Origin: Pseudacidovorax sp. RU35E
GTDB taxonomy: Bacteria > Pseudomonadota > Gammaproteobacteria > Burkholderiales > Burkholderiaceae_C
Reading direction: 5' to 3'
Assembly (NCBI RefSeq): GCF_900156165.1
Contig: NZ_FTMY01000002.1
Location: 124,001-188,000 of the forward strand
Length of the DNA: 64,000 nucleotides
Position numbers and translations under genes: made by a program. How positions within the stretch are numbered: the stretch's first letter is position 1; each line of letters opens with the position of its first letter. Under the pieces are notes generated by a model. The model had not been told where the DNA came from. It ran no database searches and saw only the letters and a program-made list of their open reading frames with translations. Shown here piece by piece: positions 7,519-18,000 of the stretch.

Positions 7519-9708
7519 ATGTCCTCTACGCTCGAATCCGGCCTGCCCGACGCACGCGCCATCTCGCCCTCGCAGGTGCCCGACGAACGGCTGCTGCACG
7601 AAGACCCTCTCCTCGACTGCCTGATCGCCATCACCCAGATGCACGGCCAGCCCTGGAGCGCCGAGGCGCTCACGGCCGGCCTGCCGCTGGTGGACAGCCG
7701 GCTCACGCCTTCGCTGCTGCTGCGCGCCGCCGGTCGCGCGCACCTGGCCGCCCGGCTGGTGCGCCGGCCGCTCGAAGGTCTGGGCACCGCCCATCTGCCG
7801 GCCATCCTGCTGCTGGAGAACGGCCATGCCTGCGTGCTGCAGGAACGGCTGCAGGACGGTCGCCTGCGCATCCGCCGGCCCGAGTTCGGCGAATCGTCCG
7901 AGGTGATCGAGCTCGAGGCCCTGGCCGCCGAGTACATCGGCGTGGCCGTGCTGCTGCGCCCGCGCTTCCGCTTCGAGGCGCGTGCGCCGCAGGTCAGCGC
8001 ACTGCGCGGGCGCCACTGGTTCTGGGGCGTGGTGTTCCAGAACTGGCGCCTGTACCGAGACGCGCTGCTGGCGGCGCTGGCCGTCAACCTGTTCGCGCTG
8101 GCGGTGCCGCTCTATTCGATGAACGTGTACGACCGCGTGGTGCCCAACCGCGCCACCGACACGCTGTGGGTGCTGGCCATCGGTGTGCTGCTGGTGCTGG
8201 TTTTCGACTTCGTGCTGCGCACCGTGCGGGCCTACATCGTCGACACGGCCAGCAAGCGCATCGACGTGCACCTGTCATCGCAGATCATGGAGCGGGTCAT
8301 GGGCCTGCGCATGGATGCGCGGCCGGCCTCGGCGGGCTCCTTCGCCTCCAACCTGCGCAGCTTCGAGTCGGTGCGCGACTTCATCGCCTCGGCCACGCTG
8401 ACCACGCTGGTGGACCTGCCCTTCATCTTCCTGTTCCTGGGGGCGATGGTGTGGATCTCGCCCTGGGTGGTGATCCCGCCAGTGGTGGGCATCGTGCTGG
8501 TGGTCATCGCCTCGCTGCTGGTGCAGCACAAGATGCATGACCTGACCGAGACCACCTACCGCGCCTCGGCCCAGCGCAACGCGGTGCTGGTCGAAAGCCT
8601 GGTGAGCCTGGAGACGGTCAAGACTCTGGGCGCCGAAGGCACCGTGCAGCGCCAGTGGGAGCGCTCCACGCGCTTCCTGGCGCAGGTGGGCTCGCGGCTC
8701 AAGCTGCTGTCGTCGGCCAACGTCAATTTCACCCAGTTCGTGATGCAGCTGACCACCATCTGCGTGGTCATCGTCGGCGTCTACCAACTTCAGGACGCGG
8801 GCATCACCATGGGCGGCATCATCGCGGCCTCGATGCTCTCGGGCCGCGCGTTGGCGCCGCTGGGGCAGGTGGCGGCGCTGCTGACGCAGTACCACCAGGC
8901 GCGCACCTCGCTCACCTCGGTCGAGCAGACCATGACCATGCCGGTGGAGCGTCCCGAGGACGCGCCCTTCGTGCACCGGCCGCAGTTCCAGGGCGCCATC
9001 GAGTTCAAGGATGTGCACTTCGCCTACCCGGGCCGCGAGCAGGGCGTGCTGCGCGGCGTCAGCCTGCGCATCGCGCCGGGCGAGAAGGTGGGCATCATCG
9101 GCCGCATCGGCTCGGGCAAGACCACGCTCGAGAAGATGGTGCTGGGCCTGTGGCGGCCCGCGCGCGGCCAGGTGCTGATCGACGGCATCGACTCGCGCCA
9201 GATCGACCCGGCCGAACTGCGCCGCGCCATCGGCTTCGTGCCGCAGGACATCAGCCTGTTCTACGGCACGCTGCGCCACAACATTTCGCTGGGTGCGCCC
9301 TTCGCCGACGACAGCGCCGTGCTGGCGGCAGCCGACCTGTCGGGCGTGGCCGAGTTCGCCGATGCGCATCCGCAGGGCTACGACATGCTGGTGGGCGAGC
9401 GCGGCGAGTCGCTCTCGGGCGGCCAGCGCCAGGCGGTGGCCATCGCCCGCGCCGTGCTGTCCGATCCGCCCATCCTGCTGCTGGACGAGCCCTCGTCCAG
9501 CATGGACCATCAGAGTGAGGAGCGCCTCAAGAGCCGCCTGGCCCAGTTCGCGCGCAACAAGACGCTGCTGCTCATCACCCACCGGACCTCGCTGCTGGAC
9601 CTGGTGGACCGGCTGATCGTGATGGACAACGGCCAGGTGGTGGCCGACGGCCCGAAGGCACAGGTCATCCAGGCCCTGCAGCAGGGCCGCGTGGGCCGTG
9701 CGGGCTGA
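7519..9708 (+). CDS. lapB: Type I secretion ABC transporter, LapB/RtxB family
   Basis: A 729-residue inner-membrane exporter ATPase. Residues about 1-140 form a C39-like domain without the catalytic DCG cysteine, as in HlyB/LapB exporters that bind rather than cut their substrate. A six-helix transmembrane domain follows (about residues 165-450). The ATPase domain has Walker A GRIGSGKTT (about 528), the signature LSGGQRQ (about 633), Walker B ILLLDEPSSSMD and the switch LLITHRTS. It should power export of the large adhesin encoded downstream. I chose the ATG at 7519 because an upstream extension would overlap the preceding gene without conserved sequence. Confidence 0.93.
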   Translation: MSSTLESGLPDARAISPSQVPDERLLHEDPLLDCLIAITQMHGQPWSAEALTAGLPLVDSRLTPSLLLRAAGRAHLAARLVRRPLEGLGTAHLPAILLLENGHACVLQERLQDGRLRIRRPEFGESSEVIELEALAAEYIGVAVLLRPRFRFEARAPQVSALRGRHWFWGVVFQNWRLYRDALLAALAVNLFALAVPLYSMNVYDRVVPNRATDTLWVLAIGVLLVLVFDFVLRTVRAYIVDTASKRIDVHLSSQIMERVMGLRMDARPASAGSFASNLRSFESVRDFIASATLTTLVDLPFIFLFLGAMVWISPWVVIPPVVGIVLVVIASLLVQHKMHDLTETTYRASAQRNAVLVESLVSLETVKTLGAEGTVQRQWERSTRFLAQVGSRLKLLSSANVNFTQFVMQLTTICVVIVGVYQLQDAGITMGGIIAASMLSGRALAPLGQVAALLTQYHQARTSLTSVEQTMTMPVERPEDAPFVHRPQFQGAIEFKDVHFAYPGREQGVLRGVSLRIAPGEKVGIIGRIGSGKTTLEKMVLGLWRPARGQVLIDGIDSRQIDPAELRRAIGFVPQDISLFYGTLRHNISLGAPFADDSAVLAAADLSGVAEFADAHPQGYDMLVGERGESLSGGQRQAVAIARAVLSDPPILLLDEPSSSMDHQSEERLKSRLAQFARNKTLLLITHRTSLLDLVDRLIVMDNGQVVADGPKAQVIQALQQGRVGRAG

Positions 9709-9724
9709 AGGGGAGGGCAGGCAC

Positions 9725-11158
9725 ATGTTGCAGATCAAGACCGTTCCCCAGAAGAACACCTTCTTCGCGCGTCTGTCCCGCCGCTGGTCGCGCTTCGCGG
9801 CCCGCGTGGGCCGCGTCTTCGACCGCTGGATGGATGGCGCCGAGCGCGCCGAACTGCACGACGAGAAGGACTTCGGCGCCGATGCCGAATGGGCCATCGC
9901 CGAGCAGAGGGCCCGCGGCGCCCGCCTGGCCGTGTGGGTCACGCTCACGGCCCTGCTGCTGCTGGTGGTGTGGGCCGCCTTCGCCCGCATCGACGAGGTC
10001 ACGCGCGGCGAGGGCAAGGTGATCCCGTCGCGCCAGGTGCAGCAGATCCAGAGCCTGGACGGCGGCATCGTCTCCGAGATCCTGGTGCGCGAAGGCCAGA
10101 AGGTCGATGTCGGCCAGGTGCTGCTGCGCATCGACCCGACGCGCTTCAACTCTTCGCTGGCCGAGAACAAGGCCCAGGTCTACACGCTGCAGGCGCGCGC
10201 CGCGCGGCTGGAGGCGCTGGCCTCGGGCAAGCCCTTCAACGTGCCGGAAGAGGTGCGCAAGGCCATTCCCAACGTGGTGGAGCAGGAGCGCGTGGCCTAC
10301 GAGTCCCGTCGTGCCGAGCTCGAGGCCTCCGTCGGCGTCGCTCGCCAGCAGCTGGCACAGCGCCGCCAGGAGCTGGCCGAGGTGGCCTCCAAGCAGGCCC
10401 AGGCCTCGCAGAGCTATCAGCTCACCGCCAAGGAGCTGGAGGTGACGCGCCCGCTGATCCGCACCGGCGCCGTCTCCGAGGTGGAACTGCTGCGCCTGGA
10501 GCGCGACGTGTCGCGATTCCGTGGCGAGCGCGACATGGCCTCGGCCCAGATCCCGCGCATCCAGGCCGCCATCGGCGAGGCCCAGCGCAAGATCGAGGAA
10601 GTGGACCTGACCCTGCGCAACCAGGCCCGCAGCGAACTGTCGGAAGTGACCACCAAGCTGGGTGCGCTGCAGGCCGGCAGCGTGGGCCTGGCCGACCGCG
10701 TGAAGCAGGCCGAGATCCGCTCGCCGGTGCGCGGCATTGTCAAGCAGCTGTTGTCCAACACGGTCGGCGGCGTGGTGCAGCCGGGCAAGCAGATCCTCGA
10801 GGTGGTGCCCAGCGACGACACGCTGCTGCTGGAGACCAAGGTGGCGCCGCGCGACATCGCCTTCCTGGTGCCCGGGCAGCCGGCCATCGTCAAGTTCACG
10901 GCCTACGACTTCGCCACCTACGGTTCGCTCGAGGGCAAGCTGGAGACCATCGGCGCCGACACCGTCACCGACGAGAAGGGCAATGCCTTCTATCTGGTGC
11001 GGGTGCGCACCACCAAGAGCGAGATCGGCGAGGCGAAGCTGCCCATCCTGCCCGGCATGGTGGCCGAGGTGGACATCCTGACCGGCAAGAAGTCGGTGCT
11101 GTCGTACCTGCTCAAGCCCGTGCTCCGGGCCAAGGAACGCGCGCTCACCGAGCGCTGA
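9725..11158 (+). CDS. lapC: Type I secretion membrane-fusion protein, LapC/HlyD family
   Basis: A 477-residue adaptor that joins the inner-membrane ATPase to the TolC-like outer-membrane channel. A cytoplasmic N-terminus of about 70 residues is followed by one membrane helix (VTLTALLLLVVWAAFARI). Next come the lipoyl/beta-barrel start DEVTRGEGKVIPSRQVQQIQ, a long coiled coil (about residues 150-320), and the HlyD-type beta-barrel with IRSPVRGIVKQL and DTLLLETKVAPRDIAF. A good ribosome site (aaggggaggg) supports the ATG at 9725. It lies 16 bp after lapB and belongs to the same operon. Confidence 0.93.
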   Translation: MLQIKTVPQKNTFFARLSRRWSRFAARVGRVFDRWMDGAERAELHDEKDFGADAEWAIAEQRARGARLAVWVTLTALLLLVVWAAFARIDEVTRGEGKVIPSRQVQQIQSLDGGIVSEILVREGQKVDVGQVLLRIDPTRFNSSLAENKAQVYTLQARAARLEALASGKPFNVPEEVRKAIPNVVEQERVAYESRRAELEASVGVARQQLAQRRQELAEVASKQAQASQSYQLTAKELEVTRPLIRTGAVSEVELLRLERDVSRFRGERDMASAQIPRIQAAIGEAQRKIEEVDLTLRNQARSELSEVTTKLGALQAGSVGLADRVKQAEIRSPVRGIVKQLLSNTVGGVVQPGKQILEVVPSDDTLLLETKVAPRDIAFLVPGQPAIVKFTAYDFATYGSLEGKLETIGADTVTDEKGNAFYLVRVRTTKSEIGEAKLPILPGMVAEVDILTGKKSVLSYLLKPVLRAKERALTER

Positions 11159-11210
11159 GCCTTCTTCCTCATTTCCTGTCTTTCACGCTTTCCATCCTGA
11201 CCGCCTGTCG

Positions 11211-11849
11211 ATGACGCCCGAACCCTTGCTCATCCTGACCCACGACGACGTGCTCGCCCAGCGCTGGGCGTCGCTGGGCAGCGACTGGTTGGTGGAGCGG
11301 GGCGCGGACCTGTCGGCGCTGGCCGACTGGCGGGCGCAGGGGCGACGTCTGGTGCTGCTGGACGGACAGATGCCCGGCCTGCCCGCCTGGCAGGACGCCG
11401 GATGGCCGGGTCGGCTGTCCGGCGTGGAGCTGCTGGTCGGCCTCGGAACGCCCGACGACCAGCTGGGCGCCGCCGTGCTCCAGGCCGGTGCTGGCGGCTT
11501 CTGCCACCTCTATGCGCCGCTGCCGACGGTGCGTCAGGCGCTGCAGGTGGTGGCCTCGGGCGAACTGTGGGTGGGCCGCGACCTGCTCACCCGACTGCTG
11601 CGGCTGCTGGACGGGCATCCACCGGCGCAGCCCGCCCGCGGCGCGTCCGATGCGGCGTGGGCCCACGGCCTCACCGTGCGCGAGCGAGAGGTGGCCGAAC
11701 TGGCGTCCCTGGGCGAGGCCAACGACGCCATCGCCGAGCGGCTCGGTATCACCGCCCGCACCGTGAAGGCCCATCTGTCGACCGCCTTCGACAAGCTGGG
11801 CGTGGCCGACCGTCTGCAGCTCGCGCTGCGGGTCCACGGCATCCGCTGA
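11211..11849 (+). CDS. LuxR-type regulator with degenerate receiver domain
   Basis: A 212-residue protein with an N-terminal receiver-like domain and a C-terminal LuxR/FixJ helix-turn-helix (LTVREREVAELASLGEANDA then ITARTVKAHLSTAFDKLGV). The receiver keeps an acidic pair (THDD) and a candidate phospho-acceptor (VLLDGQMPG). The position of the usual conserved lysine near its end reads CHLYAPLP, so normal phosphorylation signalling is doubtful. The gene sits between lapC and the adhesin gene, which makes local control of adhesin expression likely. No partner kinase is adjacent. Confidence 0.82.
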   Translation: MTPEPLLILTHDDVLAQRWASLGSDWLVERGADLSALADWRAQGRRLVLLDGQMPGLPAWQDAGWPGRLSGVELLVGLGTPDDQLGAAVLQAGAGGFCHLYAPLPTVRQALQVVASGELWVGRDLLTRLLRLLDGHPPAQPARGASDAAWAHGLTVREREVAELASLGEANDAIAERLGITARTVKAHLSTAFDKLGVADRLQLALRVHGIR

Positions 11850-12039
11850 AGCGGCGGGCCCGGCCGGCCCGATCTTTCGATTCCCGACGGGTGGCCGGGC
11901 ATGCGCCGGGATCCGGCGCGCGTGTCGTCGTGGGCACCGTGGCGCCGCTTTTCGCTCACTTGGCGCAAAAGTGTGACTTAGTTCCGCAAAAGAGCAGCCC
12001 GGCATTGTCCTCAAGGCCAATGTGACAAGAAGAAACGTT

Positions 12040-12062
12040 CCTTAACATTTGCCTTAACGTTT
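12040..12062 (+). promoter_or_regulatory. Direct repeat ccttaac(a/g)ttt in the adhesin promoter region
   Basis: Two 11-bp elements, ccttaacattt (12040-12050) and ccttaacgttt (12052-12062), lie one turn apart and end 19 bp before the lapA start codon. The 232-bp gap upstream is AT-rich compared with the genes. The 12-bp spacing is what side-by-side binding of a dimeric regulator would need, for example the LuxR-type product of the preceding gene; this is inference. Confidence 0.35.
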
Positions 12063-12081
12063 TTTCACCCACCTCTACACC

Positions 12082-15000
12082 ATGGCCACTACCACGACTG
12101 CTGCTGCTGCCACCGGGACCATCACCGCGCTGATCGGCAATGCCTTCATTCGGCTGCCTTCGGGCCAGCTGCGCGCGCTGCAAGTGGGCGACCTCGTCCG
12201 CGAAGGACAGCAGCTCGTCATCGAGGACGGCGCCGTCGTCGAGATGCGCACGCCCGGCGGCGAACTCGTGGTGGCCGGCCCGCGCGAGGTGTCGACCAAT
12301 GCCGAGATGCTGGGCACGGCTCCGGCGCCCGAGCGCTCCGAAGGGGCGGTCAACCGTGGCACGGCCCAGGTCGACCAGGTGATCCAGGCGCTGAACCGCG
12401 GCGAGGACCCGTTCCAGAACCTCGACCCCACGGCTGCCGGCCTGACCGGTGGCGAGGCCAGCGAAGGCCATTCCTTCGTGATCCTCGACCGCATCAGCGA
12501 GAGCACGCCCAACATGAGCCTGGCCCAGGCCAATGCGGCGGGCCTCGGCCTCTCGGCCCTGCCGCCCAGCCCGGCCCTGTTGATCGCCGACGCGCCCAAC
12601 CTGAACAATGCGCCGACGGCCGAGAACGGCAACATCACGACGCCCGAAGACACGCCCGTGGCGGGCCGCGTCAACGCGACCGACCTGGACGGCAACGCCC
12701 TGACTTTCACGGCGGCCACCAATCCGCAGCACGGCGTCGTGGTGGTGAACACCGACGGCACCTTCGTCTACACGCCCGGCAAGGACTACAACGGCACCGA
12801 CAGCTTCACCGTGACGGTGAACGATGGCCAGGGCGGCACCACCACGGCCACGGTCACCGTGACCATCACGCCCGTCAACGACGCGCCGGTGCCCACCAAC
12901 CCCGACAACCCGCCGGCCAACCAGAACTTCGATCCCGCCACCGGCAACTACCGCATCACCACGCCCGAGGACACGCCCGTGTCCGGCAAGGTGGCGGCCA
13001 CCGATGTGGACGGCGACCCGCTGACCTTCACCAAGGGCAGCGACCCGGTGCACGGCACGGTGGTGGTAGATGCCGACGGCAGCTACACCTACACGCCCGC
13101 CAAGGACTACAACGGCAGCGACCAGTTCACCGTGGTGGTGAGCGACGGCAACGGTGGCACCGCCACGTCGACCGTGTTCGTGGGCATCACGCCGGTGAAC
13201 GATCCGCCGGTGATCGTGGATCCGCCCAGCCCGCCGCCCGGCCAGAACTTCGACCCTGCCACCGGCAACTACCGCATCACCACGCCCGAGGACACGCCCG
13301 TGTCGGGCAAGGTGGCGGCCACCGATGTGGACGGCGACCCGCTGACCTTCACGAAGGGCAGCGACCCGGTGCACGGCACGGTGGTGGTGAATGCCGACGG
13401 CAGCTACACCTACACGCCCGCCAAGGACTACAACGGCAGCGACCAGTTCACCGTGGTGGTGAGCGACGGCAACGGTGGCACCGCCACCTCGACCGTGTTC
13501 GTGGGCATCACGCCGGTGAACGATCCGCCGGTGATCGTGGACCCGCCCAGCCCGCCGAACGGCCAGACCTTCGACCCGACCACGGGCGACTACCGCATCA
13601 CCACGCCCGAGGACACGCCCGTGTCGGGCAAGGTGGCAGCCACTGACGTGGACGGCGACCCGCTGACCTTCACGAAGGGCAGCGACCCGACGCACGGCAC
13701 GGTGGTCGTCAACGTCGACGGCAGCTACACCTACACGCCTGCCAAGGACTACAACGGCGCCGACCAGTTCACCGTGGTGGTGAGCGACGGCAACGGTGGC
13801 ACCGCCACCTCGACCGTGTTCGTGGGCATCACGCCGGTGAACGATCCGCCGGTGATCGTGGATCCGCCCAGCCCGCCGCCCGGCCAGACCTTCGACCCGA
13901 CCACGGGCGACTACCGCATCACCACGCCCGAAGACACGCCCGTGTCCGGCAAGGTGGCGGCCAGCGACGTCGATGGCGACCCGCTGACCTTCGTCAAGGG
14001 CAGCGACCCGACGCACGGCACCGTGGTGGTGAACGCCGACGGCAGCTACACCTACACGCCGTCCAAGGACTACAACGGCAGCGACCAGTTCACCGTGGTG
14101 GTGAGCGACGGCAACGGCGGCACGGCCACCTCGACCGTGTTCGTGGGCATCACGCCGGTCGACGACGCCAGCGTGCTGGCCCCCGACGTGAAGACCACGA
14201 CGGAAGACAGCCCGGCCCTGGGCAACGTGCTGACAAACGACCGCGACGTCGACAGCGTGCTGAGCGTCGCCTCCTTCCAGGTGGCAGGCCAGGCGGCCGT
14301 GCTGGCCGGTGGCACCGCGACCATCGCCAACGTCGGCACGATCACCATCGCCGCAAACGGCGACTACGTGTTCACGCCCGCCGCCAACTGGAACGGCCAG
14401 GTGCCCACGGTCACCTACACGACCAACACCGGCTCGTCGACCACGCTGGACATCACCGTCACGCCGCTGGACGACACGCCCGCCCTGTCCAACGACGTCG
14501 CCAAGACGCGCGAAGACACGCCGGTCAAGATCGACGTGCTGGCCAACGACACCGACGTCGATGGCGACAAGCTGACGATCATCGCCATCGACGGCAAGGA
14601 CATCGCCGCCGGCCCGGTGGCCGTGACCGGCGGCACGGTGAGCCTGAATGCCGATGGCACGCTCACCTACACGCCCAACCCCGACTACAACGGCAACCTC
14701 ACCTTCACGTACACGGCCACGGACGGCCGCACGCCCGTGACGGCGACCGTGGCGGTGGAAGTGACGCCGGTCAACGACGCACCTACCGTGATCGACTACC
14801 GGGTCACCACGCGCGAGGACACGCCCGTCACCGGCAAGGTCACCGGCTCCGACGTGGACGGCGACACGCTCACCTACACCAAGGGCAGTGACCCGACGCA
14901 CGGCACCGTGACCGTGAACGCCGACGGCAGCTACACCTACACGCCTGCCAAGGACTACAACGGGGGCGACAGCTTCACCGTGACGGTCAACGACGGCAAT

Positions 15001-18000
15001 GGCGGCACCGCCACCTCGACGGTGACCATCAACGTGACGCCGGTGAACGACCCGCCGGTGCCGAGCGACCCGCCGGTCACGCCGCCGGGCCAGAACTTCG
15101 ATCCGGCCACGGGCAACTACACCATCCGCACGCCGGAAGACACGCCCGTCAGGGGCCAGGTCGCGGCCACCGACGTGGATGGCGACACGCTGACCTTCAC
15201 CAAGAGCAGCGATCCGGCCCACGGCACCGTGACGGTGAACACCGACGGCACATACACCTACACGCCCTCGAAGGACTACAACGGCGGCGACAGCTTCACC
15301 GTGACGGTGAGCGACGGCAATGGCGGCACGGCCACCTCGACCGTGACCGTCACCGTCACGCCGGTCAACGACGCGCCCACCGCGCCCAACACCAGTGTGA
15401 GCACGCCGGAAGACACGCCTGTCAGCGGCAAGGTCGTAGGCTTCGACGTGGACGGCGATCCGCTGACCTTCACCAAGGGCAGCGACCCGGCGCACGGCAC
15501 CGTGACGGTCAACACCGACGGCAGCTACACCTACACGCCTGCCAAGGACTACAACGGCGGCGACAGCTTCACCGTGACGGTCAACGACGGCAATGGCGGC
15601 ACCACCACCTCGACCGTGACCATCACCGTGACGCCGGTGAACGACCCGCCGGTGCCGAGCGATCCGCCGGTCACGCCGCCGGGCCAGAACTTCGATCCGG
15701 CCACGGGCAACTACACGATCCGCACGCCGGAAGACACGCCCGTCAAGGGCCAGGTCGCGGCCACCGACGTGGACGGCGACACGCTGACCTTCACCAAGAG
15801 CAGCGATCCGACGCACGGCACCGTGACGGTGAACACCGACGGCACGTACACCTACACGCCCTCGAAGGACTACAACGGCGGCGACAGCTTCACCGTGACG
15901 GTGAGCGACGGCAAGGGCGGCACGGCCACTTCGACCGTGAGCGTCACCGTCACGCCGGTCAACGACGCGCCCATCGCCGTCAACGACACCGTCACCACCG
16001 ACGAGGACGTGCCGGTCAGCATCAAGGTGCTGAGCAACGACACCGATGTCGATGGCGACAAGCTCACCATCATCGGCTTCACGCAACCGGCCCACGGTAC
16101 GGTGACCATCGGCGCCGACGGCAATCCGCTGTACACGCCCGGCCTGGACTACAACGGCAAGGACAGCTTCCAGTACACCATCAGCGACGGCAACGGCGGC
16201 ACTTCCACCGCCACCGTGTCGATCACGGTGGGCGGCGTCAACGATGCGCCCGTGCCGGTGGCCGACGTCAACCGCACGGGCGAGGACACCACGCTGCGCG
16301 TGGCGGCCAATGCCGGTGTGCTGGTCAACGATGTGGACCCTGACGGCGACACCATGTCCGTCACCCGCGTCAGCATCGGCAACACCACCGTTGACGCCGG
16401 CAAGGCGATCGAAGGCCAGTGGGGCACGCTGACCCTCAACGCCGACGGCAGCTACACCTACGCGCCCAACGCCGCGGCCCAGGGCCTGGGCGCCGGCGCC
16501 AGCGGCAAGGACGTGTTCACCTACACGGTGAGCGACCCCTCGGGCGCCACCGCCACCACCACGCTGTCGCTGACGGTCGATGGTGCCAACGACGCGCCCG
16601 TGGCCCCCAACCAGAGCCGCACCACGCCCGAGGACACGCCGCTCAACGGCCGCATCATCGCCACCGACGTGGACGGCGACGCGCTGACCTTCACCAAGGC
16701 CAGCAACCCGACGCACGGCACCGTGACGGTCAATGCCGACGGCACCTTCACCTACCAGCCGGCGCCCGACTACAACGGCAACGACAGCTTCACGGTCACG
16801 GTGGACGACGGCAAGGGCGGCATCGCCGTCTCGCGCGTGGACATTGTGGTCACGCCGCTGGACGACACGCCCGCGCTGTCGAACGACTTCGCCCGCACGC
16901 CCGAAGACACGCCCATCAAGATCGATGTGCTGGCCAACGACACCGACGTCGACGGCGACAAGCTCAGCATCATCGGCATCGACGGCAAGGACATCAGCGG
17001 CGGCCCGGTGGCCGTCACTGGCGGCACGGTGAGCCTCAATGCCGACGGCACGCTGCTGTTCACGCCCAACAAGGACTACAACGGCAACCTGAGCTTTACG
17101 TACACCGCCACCGACGGCCGCACCCCGGTCACGGCCACGGTCAACGTGGAGGTCACGCCGGTCAACGACGCGCCGGTAGCGGTCAACGACCGGGTCAACA
17201 CCTCCGAGGACACGCCCATCTCCATCCCGGTGCTGCGCAACGACACCGACGTGGACGGCGACACGCTGAGCATCATCGGCTTCACCCAGCCGCTGCACGG
17301 CACCGTGACCCTGGGCGCCGACGGCAACCCGCTGTACACGCCCGGCCTGGACTACAACGGCGACGACAGCTTCACCTACACCATCAGCGACGGCAAGGGC
17401 GGCACCTCCACCGCCACCGTGTCCATCACCGTGGGTGGCGTCAACGATGCACCCGTGGCCGTGGCCGACGTGGGCACCACCAGCGAGGACGTCGTGCTCA
17501 AGGTGGGCTCGGTGAACGGCGTGCTGGTCAACGACCGCGACGACGACGGCGACACGCTGTCGGTGCTGCGCGTGGGCTTCGGCGCCGCGTCGGTGAATGC
17601 CGGCACGGCCATCGCCGGACAGTGGGGCACGCTGACGCTGAACGCGGACGGCAGCTACACCTATGCACCCAATGCCGCGGCCCAGGGCCTGGACGATGGC
17701 GAGAGCCAGAAGGACGTGTTCACCTACACGGTCACCGACCCGACGGGCGCGACCTCGGTCACCACGCTGACCCTCACAGTCACCGGCGCCAACGACGCGC
17801 CCGTGGCGGTGGACGATTCGGCCACGACGCCCGAGGACACGGCCATCACGATCAGCGTGCTGGCCAACGACACGGACGTCGACGGCGAGCCGCTGTCGGT
17901 GCTGCAGATCGACGGCAAGGCCGCCACCGTAGGCCAGGCCATCGCCGTGGAGCACGGCACGGCCACGCTCAACGCCAACGGCACCATCACCTTCAATCCC

